NCBI RefSeq assembly: GCF_051535235.1
Contig: NZ_JBPPLZ010000001.1
Coordinates: forward strand, 248,001 to 312,000
Length of the DNA stretch: 64,000 nucleotides
Origin: Nitrobacter sp051535235
Lineage (GTDB): Bacteria; Pseudomonadota; Alphaproteobacteria; Rhizobiales; Xanthobacteraceae
Direction: 5' to 3'
This document shows positions 16,631 to 25,971 of the stretch, piece by piece (position 1 is the first letter of the stretch; every line of letters starts with the position of its first letter). The notes under the pieces are model-generated. The model was not told the origin of the DNA and made no database searches. It saw only the letters and a program-made list of their open reading frames with translations. Position numbers and translations under genes: made by a program.

Positions 16631-18225
16631 GCATTGCAGCCAGCATCCGCACCGCCGGGCTTCCCGTCACCCTGTCATGGGGCTGGAAACGCGCCGTCAT
16701 CGCGCTTCTCGCCGGCGCCGCGTCCTCGCTTGCGATGGAGCCGTTCAACGCCTGGCCGGTGTTGTTCGTCACCTTTTCGCTAGCGACCTGGCTGATCGAC
16801 GGCGCTGGCGCCGGTCGCCTCAAGGGCGTGCCGGCCGCGGCGCTCTCGGGATGGCTGTTCGGCCTCGGCTATTTCGTTCCGGGACTGTACTGGATCGGCA
16901 ACGCCTTTCTGGTCGACGCGAAGACCTTCGCATGGCTGATGCCGTTCGCCGTCCTTGGCCTGCCGGCCTATCTCGCGCTCTTCACCTCGCTCGGCTTCGC
17001 GCTGGCGCGCTGGATCTGGACCCGCGACGCCTCGCGCATTCTCGCGCTCGCCGCAGCGCTCACGATCAGCGAATGGCTGCGCGGACATGCGCTGACCGGA
17101 TTTCCGTGGAATGCATTCGGTTACGCGCTGACGGAGCCTTTGGCGCTGGCGCAAACCGCGTCGCTGATCGGATTGTGGGGCCTGACGTTCCTGAGTGTTG
17201 CGATCTTTGCGAGCCCCGCCGTGCTGATCGACGGAAGCAGCCGAAGGCCATGGATCGCTCCGGCGACCGCCGCCGTTCTGCTCCTCGCCATGGGCGTCTA
17301 CGGCGCGATCAGGCTGTCGCGCCATCCGACCGAGTTTGTCGACCACGTCAAGCTGCGCATCATGCAGCCCAATCTGGAGCAGGATGCGCGGTTCAATTAT
17401 TCCGCCAAGGCGGCGGTGATGCAGAAATATCTGACGCTCTCCGACCGCGCCACCGGGCCGCACTCGGCCGGCGTCAGCGGAGCCTCCATCCTGATCTGGC
17501 CGGAATCGGCGTTCCCGTTCTTTCTCGCCCGCGAAGCCGACGCCATGGCCCAGATCGCCGATCTCCTGCCGAAGGGCACGATCCTGATCACCGGCGCGGT
17601 GCGCGCGCCCGACCTGCCGCCGGGGGTCCGCATCACCCGGGCCTACAACTCGATCTATGTCATCGACGACGACGGCAGCATCCTGTCGATTTACGACAAG
17701 CTCCACCTGGTGCCGTTCGGCGAATTCCTGCCGTTCCAGGGGCTGATGGAAAAGCTCGGCTTCGTCCAACTCACTAAGGTCCAGGGCGGCTTCATTCCGG
17801 GCACGGCACGGCGAACCATCGAACTTCCGAACGCGCCGAGCGTGCTGCCGCTGATCTGCTATGAGGCGATCTTTCCCGGCGACATCGAATCCCGCGGCGG
17901 CCGGCCCGGCTGGATCGTCAACCTCACCAATGACGGCTGGTTCGGAATCAGCACGGGCCCCTATCAGCACCTTCAGCAAGCGAGGCTGCGGGCGATCGAG
18001 GAAGGGCTTCCGCTGGTCCGGGCGGCGAACACCGGTATTTCGGTGGTGACGGACCCGGTAGGACGGATTGTCGCACGGCTCGATCTCGGCGTCGAAGGCG
18101 TGCTGGATTCCCGCCTGCCCGCCGCGATTCCGCCCCCGCCTTACGCCCGCGCCGGCGACGTTCCGGCCGCAATCATGGTGGCTATCGGGCTTGCATTGGC
18201 GATTCGACGGCGTCGCAAACCCTGA
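16627..18225 (+). CDS. lnt: Apolipoprotein N-acyltransferase
   Basis: A 532-residue inner-membrane enzyme that adds the third acyl chain to lipoproteins. Residues 20-225 form about six to seven membrane helices; the periplasmic nitrilase domain spans 235-500, and one further helix near 505-525 ends the protein. The catalytic triad is in place: E293 (IWPESAFP), K358 (YDKLHLVPFGEF) and C411 (PLICYEAIFP). LTNDGWFG is the other conserved block. GTG 16627 overlaps the corC stop (GTGA). Last gene of the miaB operon. Confidence 0.97.
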   Translation: MSIAASIRTAGLPVTLSWGWKRAVIALLAGAASSLAMEPFNAWPVLFVTFSLATWLIDGAGAGRLKGVPAAALSGWLFGLGYFVPGLYWIGNAFLVDAKTFAWLMPFAVLGLPAYLALFTSLGFALARWIWTRDASRILALAAALTISEWLRGHALTGFPWNAFGYALTEPLALAQTASLIGLWGLTFLSVAIFASPAVLIDGSSRRPWIAPATAAVLLLAMGVYGAIRLSRHPTEFVDHVKLRIMQPNLEQDARFNYSAKAAVMQKYLTLSDRATGPHSAGVSGASILIWPESAFPFFLAREADAMAQIADLLPKGTILITGAVRAPDLPPGVRITRAYNSIYVIDDDGSILSIYDKLHLVPFGEFLPFQGLMEKLGFVQLTKVQGGFIPGTARRTIELPNAPSVLPLICYEAIFPGDIESRGGRPGWIVNLTNDGWFGISTGPYQHLQQARLRAIEEGLPLVRAANTGISVVTDPVGRIVARLDLGVEGVLDSRLPAAIPPPPYARAGDVPAAIMVAIGLALAIRRRRKP

Positions 18226-18274
18226 CGGCGGCAACGCGCGTCCTGCAGCCGTTCATCCGCACGATCGACATAAT

Positions 18275-18304
18275 TTGTGTAACAATTTGCACGACTGGTA
18301 TAAT
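18275..18304 (+). promoter_or_regulatory. Possible sigma-70 promoter for the XRE regulator
   Basis: TTGTGT (18275-18280) and TATAAT (18299-18304) with an 18-base spacer stand in a notably AT-rich patch within the 203-base lnt to XRE gap. The -10 is a perfect match, the -35 moderate. Position is 125 bases before the start codon, leaving a fairly long leader. Confidence 0.45.
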
Positions 18305-18428
18305 GCGACGGATGGAACCGTCCTAAATTAAACGCAGATTTTTATCACGTGATCCAGTTAAGTTTGACGATAATAGTAATCGGAAGCGTATCCCCGGGGA
18401 TCGCGACCTCATTGAGGAGATCTACGAG

Positions 18429-18848
18429 ATGTCGACCAAGGCGCCCAATCCTGTTGACAGGCATGTCGGCAGCCGTGTGCGCATGCGCCGTATCATGCTC
18501 GGCATGAGTCAGGAGAAGCTCGGCGAGGCTTTGGGGCTGACATTCCAGCAGATTCAGAAGTACGAGAAAGGCACCAACCGCGTCGGCGCAAGCCGCATCC
18601 AGCAGATTTCCGAAATCCTGCAGGTCCCTGTCTCGTTTCTGTTCGAAGGCAGTCCGGGCACGGGCGTCGCCAGGGTCGAGGGTCTGAGCGAGGCGCCGTC
18701 TCCCGCCTATGTCTCGGATTTTCTCGCAACCTCCGAAGGTCTCGCGCTGACCCGCGCATTCACGCGGATCACCGACGCGAAACTCCGCCGCAGCATTGTC
18801 GACATGGTCGAACAGATCGCGGCGCGCGAAATGCCGGACCGTCGCTAG
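18429..18848 (+). CDS. XRE-family helix-turn-helix regulator
   Basis: A 139-residue protein with an N-terminal Cro/C1 HTH (residues 10-70): VGSRVRMRRIMLGMSQEKLG, LGLTFQQIQKYEKG, and GASRIQQISEILQVPVSFLF. This is the small XRE regulator widely found in alphaproteobacteria (related to SinR-like and PhyR-independent cell regulators). Its target is unknown. GAGGAG precedes the ATG by about 10 bases. In other rhizobia the order lnt-XRE-metK-trmB is known to me; here trmB follows directly and metK is absent, so the gene may have lost a neighbour. Confidence 0.93.
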   Translation: MSTKAPNPVDRHVGSRVRMRRIMLGMSQEKLGEALGLTFQQIQKYEKGTNRVGASRIQQISEILQVPVSFLFEGSPGTGVARVEGLSEAPSPAYVSDFLATSEGLALTRAFTRITDAKLRRSIVDMVEQIAAREMPDRR

Positions 18849-18887
18849 GCGGACAGGCCATTGCACCGCCTTCACCAGACGTCGCAA

Positions 18888-19658
18888 ATGACGGCCGCTC
18901 CCGATCCGCGCGACCGTCATCCGTCGGCCGACGACGCATCATCGCTCCAGCACGAAACGGCCCGCGTTTCCGGGCAAGGCTCGTTCTTCGGACGCCGCAA
19001 GGGGCACAGGCTGCGCCCGCACCAGAGCGATCTGATCGCGCATCTGCTGCCGCGCCTCACTATCGCTCCCGGGGAGCGCAGCCCCTCCGATCCCGTCGCG
19101 TTGTTCGACATGCCCGTGGAGGAATTGCGCGCCGAGATCGGATTCGGCGGCGGCGAGCATCTCGTCGCCGAGGCACTGGCGTTTCCGCACACCGGCTTCA
19201 TCGGCTGCGAACCCTACGTCAACGGCATGGCCAAGATCCTCACGCAGATCGAGGCGCACGACATCGACAACATCCGCCTGTTCGCCGGCGACGCATCGGA
19301 ATTGCTGGAATGGCTGCCGCGCGCATCGCTGGCGCGGATCGATCTGATCCATCCCGATCCGTGGCCGAAGCGGCGGCACTGGAAACGCCGTTTCGTTCAG
19401 GACGCAACCATCGCGGAGATGGCGCGCGTGCTTCGGCCGGGCGGTGAATTCCGCTTCGTCAGCGACATCGCCGACTACTGCGCATGGACGCTGTCGCACT
19501 TCGCCCGCTCGCCGGATTTCCTCTGGCTCGCCGAACGCGCCGACGACTGGCGCAACCCCTGGCCTGATTACACCATGACGCGCTACGGCCGCAAAGCGAC
19601 GCGCGAAGGCCGCCGCGCCGCGTATCTGCGTTTCCGGCGCGAAAGCAACGCTGCATAG
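18888..19658 (+). CDS. trmB: tRNA (guanine-46-N7)-methyltransferase
   Basis: SAM-dependent enzyme that makes m7G46 in tRNA. Start ATG 18888 gives 256 residues; TTG 18861 is an alternative. Residues 45-60 hold GRRKGHRLRPHQ, the family's basic loop. The SAM site is EIGFGGGEHLVAEAL, followed by GCEPYVNGMAKILTQI. The catalytic region has LIHPDPWPKRRHWKRRFVQ, the invariant TrmB motif P-D-P-W-P-K. The C-terminus WPDYTMTRYGRKATREGR fits the G-tRNA-binding end. It follows the XRE gene closely, with an about 40-base gap to the ATG. Confidence 0.96.
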   Translation: MTAAPDPRDRHPSADDASSLQHETARVSGQGSFFGRRKGHRLRPHQSDLIAHLLPRLTIAPGERSPSDPVALFDMPVEELRAEIGFGGGEHLVAEALAFPHTGFIGCEPYVNGMAKILTQIEAHDIDNIRLFAGDASELLEWLPRASLARIDLIHPDPWPKRRHWKRRFVQDATIAEMARVLRPGGEFRFVSDIADYCAWTLSHFARSPDFLWLAERADDWRNPWPDYTMTRYGRKATREGRRAAYLRFRRESNAA

Positions 19659-19835
19659 GCTTGTTGTTTTTCAGGCCGGCAGCCCTTTTGCTGAAAATTC
19701 ACCATTCGCTGCCCGGTCAAAAGCCGGACCCTGCGGCGAGGCGATGAAATCGGCCCTCGCGCCTCACCCGGGCCTTGCCGGGGAGTTCGAAAACGGCTAT
19801 ATTCATCGAAACTTTCTCATACGATCGCGTATCGA

Positions 19836-19866
19836 GAGTGGGCCCCTCCGGACCCGCTCTTTTTTA
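19836..19866 (+). terminator. Hairpin plus T-run upstream of rimP (terminator or attenuator)
   Basis: GAGTGGGCCC (19836-19845) pairs with GGACCCGCTC (19850-19859), allowing one G-U pair and one mismatch, with a short CTC-type loop; TTTTTT follows at once. The hairpin lies 115 bases before the rimP start and 180 bases after trmB, so it could terminate trmB transcripts or work as an attenuator in the leader of the rimP-nusA-infB operon. A rimP leader RNA with an attenuator has been described in bacteria. The gap 19659-19979 shows no gene. Confidence 0.6.
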
Positions 19867-19979
19867 TTTCTGAACGGACCTGATGCGCCGCGGCAGGTTC
19901 CTTTCAGGCGTGCAACTGCCGAACCGGACCGTGGTCCGGGAGAGCCCGTGACCGCCGGACTTAACCTTTGACGCTGGAT

Positions 19980-20759
19980 ATGACCGACCCCGTTGCCCGG
20001 ATTCTGGATCACGACCTGCTGGACGAGCCGCGTCTTGTGGTCGAGCCCGGTGTCGCTGCACGGGTCTCGTCGGTGGTCGCCCCGGTCCTGCAAGGCATGG
20101 GATACCGCCTTGTCCGCATCAAGGTGTCGGGCGAAGCCGGATGCACCGTGCAGATCATGGCCGAGCGACCGGACGGATCGATGCAGATCGAGGATTGCGA
20201 GGCGATCTCGAAGGCGCTGTCGCCGGTGCTCGATATCGCCGATCCGATCGACAAGGCCTACCGGCTGGAAATCTCTTCGCCCGGCATCGACCGGCCGCTG
20301 GTGCGCCGGTCCGACTTCGAACGTTACGCCGGTCACCTCGCAAAGATTGAGATGGCGGTCGCGCATCAGGGTCGCAAGCGGTTTCGCGGCACCCTTCGGG
20401 GCGTCGAGGACAACGCGGTGCGCCTGCATCGGGACGATGTCCAGAACGACGGCGACAGCGAGGTCCTTCTGGTCATGGAGGATATCGCCGACGCCCGCCT
20501 GGTGTTGACCGACGAACTGATTGCCGAATCGATGCGGCGGGGCAAGATCGCGGAACGCGAGATGAAACGGAATCTCGGCATCCTGCCTCCGCCTCCGTCA
20601 CATGCAAAAAACGATACGGCCGGAAGCAAGGCGCCGAAACCGAAACTCAGGGGCAAGGCGAAGGTCCCCGCAAGGACGCCGCCGAAAAACACCAAGCAAC
20701 ACCGCCTGGCCGCAGAAAGACTGCGGCGCGGCGACATCGATCCCATCGAAGGAGAATAA
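19980..20759 (+). CDS. rimP: Ribosome maturation factor RimP
   Basis: Needed for maturation of the 30S subunit. ATG 19980 gives 259 residues; an in-frame TTG at 19968 is possible. The N-terminal domain (25-110) ends with the signature YRLEISSPGIDRPLVRRSDF. The C-terminal SH3-like domain spans about 110-185. The last 60 residues form a basic, Pro/Lys-rich tail (HAKNDTAGSKAPKPKLRGKA), as in relatives of Bradyrhizobium. First gene of the conserved rimP-nusA-ylxR-infB-rbfA-truB-rpsO-pnp cluster. nusA follows after three bases. Confidence 0.95.
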   Translation: MTDPVARILDHDLLDEPRLVVEPGVAARVSSVVAPVLQGMGYRLVRIKVSGEAGCTVQIMAERPDGSMQIEDCEAISKALSPVLDIADPIDKAYRLEISSPGIDRPLVRRSDFERYAGHLAKIEMAVAHQGRKRFRGTLRGVEDNAVRLHRDDVQNDGDSEVLLVMEDIADARLVLTDELIAESMRRGKIAEREMKRNLGILPPPPSHAKNDTAGSKAPKPKLRGKAKVPARTPPKNTKQHRLAAERLRRGDIDPIEGE

Positions 20760-20762
20760 GTC

Positions 20763-22370
20763 ATGGCCGCTGTCAGCGCCAACAAGCTCGAACTGCTGCA
20801 GATCGCGGACGCGGTCGCGCGGGAAAAGACCATCGACCGCGGCATCGTGATCGCCGCGATGGAGGACGCCATCGCCAAGGCGGCGCGGGCGCGCTATGGC
20901 AGCGAGACCGACGTTCATGCGGAAATTCACCCCAAGACCGGTCAGCTCCAGCTCACCCGCCACATGCTGGTGGTCGATCAGGTCGAGAACGCCGCCAACC
21001 AGATCTCGCTGAAGGACGCCCAGAGAGCCAACCCCGGCGCACAGATCGGCGACACCATCGCCGACACGCTGCCGCCGCTGGAATATGGCCGCATTGCCGC
21101 GCAGTCCGCCAAACAGGTCATCGTGCAGAAGGTGCGCGAGGCCGAGCGCGACCGACAATATCAGGAGTTCAAGGACCGCATCGGCGACATCGTCAACGGC
21201 ATCGTCAAGCGTGTCGAATATGGCAGCGTGATCGTCGACCTCGGCCGCGGCGAGGCCGTCGTGCGACGCGACGAGATGCTGCCGCGCGAGGTGTTCCGCA
21301 ACGGCGACCGCGTCCGCGCCTATATCTTCGACGTGCGTCGCGAAACCCGCGGTCCGCAGATCTTTCTGTCGCGCACCCATCCGCAGTTCATGGTAAAGCT
21401 GTTCGCGCAGGAAGTGCCGGAAATCTACGACGGCATCGTCGAGATCAAGGCGGTTGCGCGCGATCCCGGTTCTCGCGCCAAGATCGGCGTGGTGTCGCGC
21501 GATTCCTCGGTGGATCCGGTCGGCGCCTGCGTCGGCATGCGCGGCTCGCGCGTTCAGGCGGTCGTCAACGAGTTGCAGGGCGAGAAGATCGACATCATCC
21601 CGTGGTCGCCGGACATCGCGACCTTCGTCGTCAACGCGCTGGCGCCGGCGGAAGTTGCGAAGGTCGTCATCGACGAGGACCGCGAGCGGATCGAGGTCGT
21701 CGTCCCCGATACCAACAATCAGTTGTCGCTGGCGATCGGACGGCGCGGACAGAACGTGCGCCTCGCATCGCAACTGACCGGCTGGGACATCGACATCCTG
21801 ACCGAGCAGGAGGAATCGGAGCGGCGCCAGGCCGACTTCGAGAACGCGACCCGCATGTTCATGGAGGCGCTCAACGTCGACGAGGTCGTCGGCCAGTTGC
21901 TGGCGTCGGAAGGATTTACCTCGGTGGAGGAGCTGACGCTGGTTGATCCGCGCGAACTCGCCGTCATCGAGGGATTCGACGACGAGACAGCGAGCGAGTT
22001 GCAGAGCCGCGCCCGCGAATATCTGGAGCAGCTCGAGGCAGAACTGGAAAACAGGCGCAAGGAGCTTGGCGTGGACGATGCCTTGAAGACAGTGCCCGGC
22101 GTGACGTCGAAGATGCTGGTGAAACTCGGCGAGAACGAGGTGAAGAGCATCGAGGATCTGGCCGGCTGCGCCACCGACGATCTGGTCGGATGGATCGAGC
22201 GCAAGGACGGCGAGGCGGTCAAGCACGCGGGCTATTTCGACGGCATCGAGCTTTCGCGCGAGGACGCCGAGAGCATGATTATGCAGGCGCGTCTGATGGC
22301 CGGCTGGATCACCGAAGCAGACCTTGCGAAACCGGCGGAGGCCGAAGCCGCCGAAGATCAACCGGCTTGA
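20763..22370 (+). CDS. nusA: Transcription termination/antitermination factor NusA
   Basis: A 535-residue RNA polymerase-binding factor. Domains in order: N-terminal domain (1-125), S1 (about 135-200, with GIVKRVEYGSVIVDLGRGE), KH1 and KH2 (about 230-350, with VGACVGMRGSRVQAVVNELQ and LAIGRRGQNVRLASQLTGW), then two acidic helix-hairpin-helix repeats to about residue 510 (LLASEGFTSVEELTLV and the GVTSKMLVKLGENEVKSIED block). Length is typical for alphaproteobacteria. It starts three bases after rimP and is followed by the YlxR-type gene. Confidence 0.97.
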   Translation: MAAVSANKLELLQIADAVAREKTIDRGIVIAAMEDAIAKAARARYGSETDVHAEIHPKTGQLQLTRHMLVVDQVENAANQISLKDAQRANPGAQIGDTIADTLPPLEYGRIAAQSAKQVIVQKVREAERDRQYQEFKDRIGDIVNGIVKRVEYGSVIVDLGRGEAVVRRDEMLPREVFRNGDRVRAYIFDVRRETRGPQIFLSRTHPQFMVKLFAQEVPEIYDGIVEIKAVARDPGSRAKIGVVSRDSSVDPVGACVGMRGSRVQAVVNELQGEKIDIIPWSPDIATFVVNALAPAEVAKVVIDEDRERIEVVVPDTNNQLSLAIGRRGQNVRLASQLTGWDIDILTEQEESERRQADFENATRMFMEALNVDEVVGQLLASEGFTSVEELTLVDPRELAVIEGFDDETASELQSRAREYLEQLEAELENRRKELGVDDALKTVPGVTSKMLVKLGENEVKSIEDLAGCATDDLVGWIERKDGEAVKHAGYFDGIELSREDAESMIMQARLMAGWITEADLAKPAEAEAAEDQPA

Positions 22371-22454
22371 ACAGAGTTCGGCTTTGTCGCCCGGAATAAC
22401 GCGCAAGACAACGCCAAGGACAGCAACGTCAAAGACAGGGAGAATGCTCCGGAC

Positions 22455-23120
22455 ATGCTCGCCATCGCCGACCCGGCAGATCTCGACGGCGGACCGCGGA
22501 CCAACAGGTCCGCGACGACGCGCATGTGCGCGGTCACCCGTCAGGTGCGCCCGATCGGCGAATTGATCCGGTTCGTGGTGGCGCCCTCGGGCGAGGTTGT
22601 CGCCGACCTGAAACGGAAGCTTCCTGGCCGGGGCCTCTGGATTTCGGCGTCTCATGCCGCGGTTGCGGAAGCGGTCCGCCGTCACCAGTTTAGCCGGGGC
22701 TTCAAACGGGAGGTCCGCGCCTCGGCATCCCTGGCCGACGAGACCGGGCAAGCGCTGGTCCGCAGTGCGATCGAGGCGCTGGCCATGGTCGCCAAGGCCG
22801 GGCAGGTCGTCGCCGGATTTGCCAAGGTGGAGGAGGCGCTCCTTCGGCATCAGGCGACAGCCCTGCTCCACGCCGCCGACGGCGCCGCCGACGGAATCCG
22901 GAAATTGGACGCTATGGTTAGGAAAACAGCCGCGGATTCCGGCGAAACCCGGGAAATCCCGGTGATGACCGCGCTGGCATCGGCAGAATTGGATTTGGCA
23001 CTGGGCCGGTCAAATGTGATACATGCAGCCCTGCTTGCCGGTCCGGCGAGCGGGACGTTCCTGTCGCGCAGCCAGCTCCTGGTCCGATACCGGGATGGCG
23101 GACAGCGGCAAGGCAGCTGA
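22455..23120 (+). CDS. ylxR: YlxR (DUF448) RNA-binding protein with a C-terminal L7Ae-like domain
   Basis: A 221-residue protein from ATG 22455. Residues 20-100 are the YlxR domain: RMCAVTRQVRPIGELIRFVV and PGRGLWISASHAAVAEAV. Residues 105-205 look like an L7Ae/L30e-type RNA-binding fold (LAMVAKAGQVVAGFAKVEEA and later ASAELDLALGRSNVIHAALL), as in alphaproteobacterial versions where the two are fused. In Gram-positive bacteria YlxR and YlxQ (L7Ae-like) are separate neighbours between nusA and infB, so this is their fusion. Role is in RNA binding; exact target is unknown. Sits between nusA and infB. Confidence 0.9.
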   Translation: MLAIADPADLDGGPRTNRSATTRMCAVTRQVRPIGELIRFVVAPSGEVVADLKRKLPGRGLWISASHAAVAEAVRRHQFSRGFKREVRASASLADETGQALVRSAIEALAMVAKAGQVVAGFAKVEEALLRHQATALLHAADGAADGIRKLDAMVRKTAADSGETREIPVMTALASAELDLALGRSNVIHAALLAGPASGTFLSRSQLLVRYRDGGQRQGS

Positions 23121-23192
23121 ACAGGCTGGAATTTTCTAACGCAGCGAGAACCTGTACGACCGCGTACGGCGCAACAAGATTGGGACTGCTGA

Positions 23193-25796
23193 ATGGTTGA
23201 TACGAAAAATCCTGGCGACAAGACTCTGAGCGTCAGCCCGAGCAAGACCTTGACGCTCAAGCCGCGCGTCGAGCAGGGCACGGTGCGCCAGAGCTTCAGC
23301 CACGGCCGTACCAAACAGGTGGTGGTCGAGAAACGCGGCAAGCGCCGGCTCGGCGGCGATGCTCCGGCGGGAGAGCCCGCGAGTGTAGCGGAACCGGCCA
23401 GGGCGCCCGTCGCCAAAACCCCGCCGGCGCGGACGGCGCCGCCCGCCGCTCCCCGTGCGAGTTCGGGCGTGGTGCTACGGACCTTGACCGAGGACGAGCG
23501 CAGCGCGCGCGCCAGCGCGCTGGCCGAGGCCAAGGTCCGCGCCGAGGAAGAGCGCCGGCTTGCCGAAGCCGAAGCGGCGCGCCGCAACAGCAAGGAAGGC
23601 ATCGAGCAGGCCGAGCGCGAGGCCGCCGAGGCCCGCCGCAAGGCCGAGGAAGAACGTCACCGCCAGGAAGAGGAAGCCAAACGCAAGGCCGAGCTTGAGG
23701 CCAAGCGCCGGTTCGGCGAGACCGAGACCAAGGCCGCCCCGGCGACGACGACCACGCGCGCAGCGCCTCCGGCGCGCCCGGCCGCAGTCGCCGCCGACGG
23801 AAGCGACGAGGACGAGGCTCCCCGCATGGTCCGCCGTCCCGGCGGCGGACCCGCACGTCCCGTTGTCGCGCCGAAGCCCGCCGCCAAGCTCGGGCCGCAG
23901 AAACAGCGCGGCCGCCTCACCGTGGTCACCGCGCTCAATGCCGACGACGTGCGCGAGCGCTCGATCGCCTCGTTCCGCCGACGAACCCAGCGCCTGAAAG
24001 GCCACGCCTCGAACGAGGCGAAGGAAAAACTGGTTCGCGAGGTCATCGTGCCGGAAGCGATCACCATCCAGGAACTTGCCAACCGCATGGCCGAGCGCGC
24101 GGTGGACGTGATCCGGATGCTGATGAAGCAGGGCGCGATGCACAAGATCACCGACGTGATCGATGCCGATACCGCGCAGTTGATCGCCGAGGAACTGGGC
24201 CACACCGTCAAGCGCGTCGCCGCGAGCGACGTCGAGGAAGGCCTGTTCGACGTGGCGGACAATTCCACCGACACCGAGCCGCGCTCTCCGGTGGTCACCG
24301 TGATGGGTCACGTCGACCACGGCAAGACTTCGCTGCTCGATGCGTTACGTCATGCCAACGTCGTGTCGGGCGAAGCCGGCGGCATCACCCAGCATATCGG
24401 CGCCTATCAGGTCACTTCGCCGGAGAGCGGCAAGAAGATCACCTTCATCGACACCCCGGGCCATGCGGCATTCACCGCGATGCGCGCGCGTGGCGCCAAG
24501 GTCACCGACATCGTCATCCTGGTGGTCGCCGCCGATGATGGCGTGATGCCGCAGACCATCGAGGCGATCAATCACGCCAAGGCCGCCAAGGTCCCGATGA
24601 TCATCGCGATCAACAAGATCGACAAGCCCGACGCAAGGCCGGAGCGCGTGCGCACCGAACTGCTGCAGCACGAGGTGCAGGTCGAATCGATGGGCGGGCA
24701 GGTGGTCGACGTCGAGGTTTCCGCCAAGAACAAGACCAACCTCGACAAGCTGCTCGAAATGATCGCCCTTCAGGCCGAACTGCTCGATCTGAAAACCAAC
24801 GCATCGCGTCCTGCCGAAGGCACCGTGATCGAAGCCAAGCTCGATCGCGGCCGCGGTCCCGTGGCCACCGTGCTGGTCCAGCGCGGCACGTTGCGGGTCG
24901 GCGACATCATCGTGGCCGGCGCCGAAATGGGCCGCGTCCGCGCGCTGATCTCCGATCAGGGCGAGACGGTCGACGAGGCCGGCCCGTCGGTGCCGGTCGA
25001 GGTGCTCGGTTTCAACGGTCCGCCGGAAGCCGGCGACCGACTGGCCGTGGTCGAGAACGAAGCCCGCGCCCGTCAGGTCACGAGCTATCGCGCCCACCAG
25101 AAGCGCGAAAACGCCGCCGCCAGCGCCTCCGGCATGCGCGGTTCGCTCGAGCAGATGATGTCGCAGCTCAAGACCGCCGGCCGCAAGGATTTCCCGCTGA
25201 TCATCAAGGCCGACGTGCAGGGCTCGCTGGAAGCCATCCTCGGCTCGCTGGAAAAGCTCGGCACCGAGGAAGTCGCCGCGCGCATCCTGCATGCGGGTGT
25301 CGGCGGCATCAGCGAATCCGACGTCACGCTGGCGGAAGGCTTCAACGCCGCCATCATCGGCTTCTCGGTCCGCGCCAACAAGGAGGCCGCCGCCGCCGCC
25401 AAGCGCAACGGCATCGAGATCCGCTACTACAACATCATCTACGACCTGGTGGACGACGTGAAGAAGGCGATGAGCGGCCTGCTCGCGCCGACGCTGCGTG
25501 AAACCATGCTGGGCAATGCGCAGATCCTGGAGGTGTTCAACATCTCCAAGGTCGGCAAGGTGGCGGGCTGCCGGGTCACCGACGGCACCGTGGAGCGCGG
25601 AGCCCATGTCCGCCTGATCCGCGACAATGTCGTGGTGCACGAAGGCAAGCTCTCGACCTTGAAGCGATTCAAGGACGAAGTGAAGGAAGTCCAGTCTGGG
25701 CAGGAATGCGGCATGGCGTTCGAGAACTACCATGACATGCGCGTCGGCGACGTCATCGAGTGCTATCGCGTGGAAACGATCCAGCGTTCGCTGTGA
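23193..25796 (+). CDS. infB: Translation initiation factor IF-2
   Basis: An 867-residue GTPase that places fMet-tRNA on the ribosome. Start ATG 23193. The N-terminal 270 residues are low-complexity and highly charged, with an Arg/Glu/Ala-rich coiled region at about 100-170. IF2_N lies near 280-345. The G domain has G1 GHVDHGKT at residues 372-379, G3 DTPGHAAF and G4 INKID. Domains II-IV reach the C-terminus, with GCRVTDGTVERGAHVRLI. Upstream neighbour ylxR, downstream the chimeric ORF and rbfA. Confidence 0.98.
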   Translation: MVDTKNPGDKTLSVSPSKTLTLKPRVEQGTVRQSFSHGRTKQVVVEKRGKRRLGGDAPAGEPASVAEPARAPVAKTPPARTAPPAAPRASSGVVLRTLTEDERSARASALAEAKVRAEEERRLAEAEAARRNSKEGIEQAEREAAEARRKAEEERHRQEEEAKRKAELEAKRRFGETETKAAPATTTTRAAPPARPAAVAADGSDEDEAPRMVRRPGGGPARPVVAPKPAAKLGPQKQRGRLTVVTALNADDVRERSIASFRRRTQRLKGHASNEAKEKLVREVIVPEAITIQELANRMAERAVDVIRMLMKQGAMHKITDVIDADTAQLIAEELGHTVKRVAASDVEEGLFDVADNSTDTEPRSPVVTVMGHVDHGKTSLLDALRHANVVSGEAGGITQHIGAYQVTSPESGKKITFIDTPGHAAFTAMRARGAKVTDIVILVVAADDGVMPQTIEAINHAKAAKVPMIIAINKIDKPDARPERVRTELLQHEVQVESMGGQVVDVEVSAKNKTNLDKLLEMIALQAELLDLKTNASRPAEGTVIEAKLDRGRGPVATVLVQRGTLRVGDIIVAGAEMGRVRALISDQGETVDEAGPSVPVEVLGFNGPPEAGDRLAVVENEARARQVTSYRAHQKRENAAASASGMRGSLEQMMSQLKTAGRKDFPLIIKADVQGSLEAILGSLEKLGTEEVAARILHAGVGGISESDVTLAEGFNAAIIGFSVRANKEAAAAAKRNGIEIRYYNIIYDLVDDVKKAMSGLLAPTLRETMLGNAQILEVFNISKVGKVAGCRVTDGTVERGAHVRLIRDNVVVHEGKLSTLKRFKDEVKEVQSGQECGMAFENYHDMRVGDVIECYRVETIQRSL

Positions 25797-25837
25797 GTTC
25801 GAATCTCACGAGAATGCTGCGTTAGTTGGAATACGGC

Positions 25838-25955
25838 GTCATGGCCGGACGAAAGCGCGAAGCGCGTCTTCGCATCAAGGTCCGGCCGTCCACGTCTCAA
25901 TTCAGATGCTGAGAGAAAGACTTGGATGCCCGCGACATGTACGGGCATGACGACT
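25838..25955 (+). repeat. Dispersed intergenic repeat, family B copy 1
   Basis: Starts GCGTCATGGCCGGACGAAAG, contains a pairing GTCCGGCCGTCCACG, and ends GGATGCCCG... CGGGCATGACG, where the two halves pair. The same plan recurs at 41036-41166. It fills most of the infB to downstream gap, directly before the chimeric ORF. Confidence 0.7.
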
Positions 25956-25971
25956 GTTTGAAAGATCTTCC

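Noticed and set aside
18226..18428. SAM-responsive riboswitch before the XRE gene
   Set aside because: Looked for SAM-II-like pattern because metK is expected nearby; only an AT-rich promoter patch is seen.
20598..22871. 757-codon open frame antisense to nusA and ylxR
   Set aside because: It mirrors the codon structure of the plus-strand genes; high GC leaves antisense frames open. No domain is recognisable.
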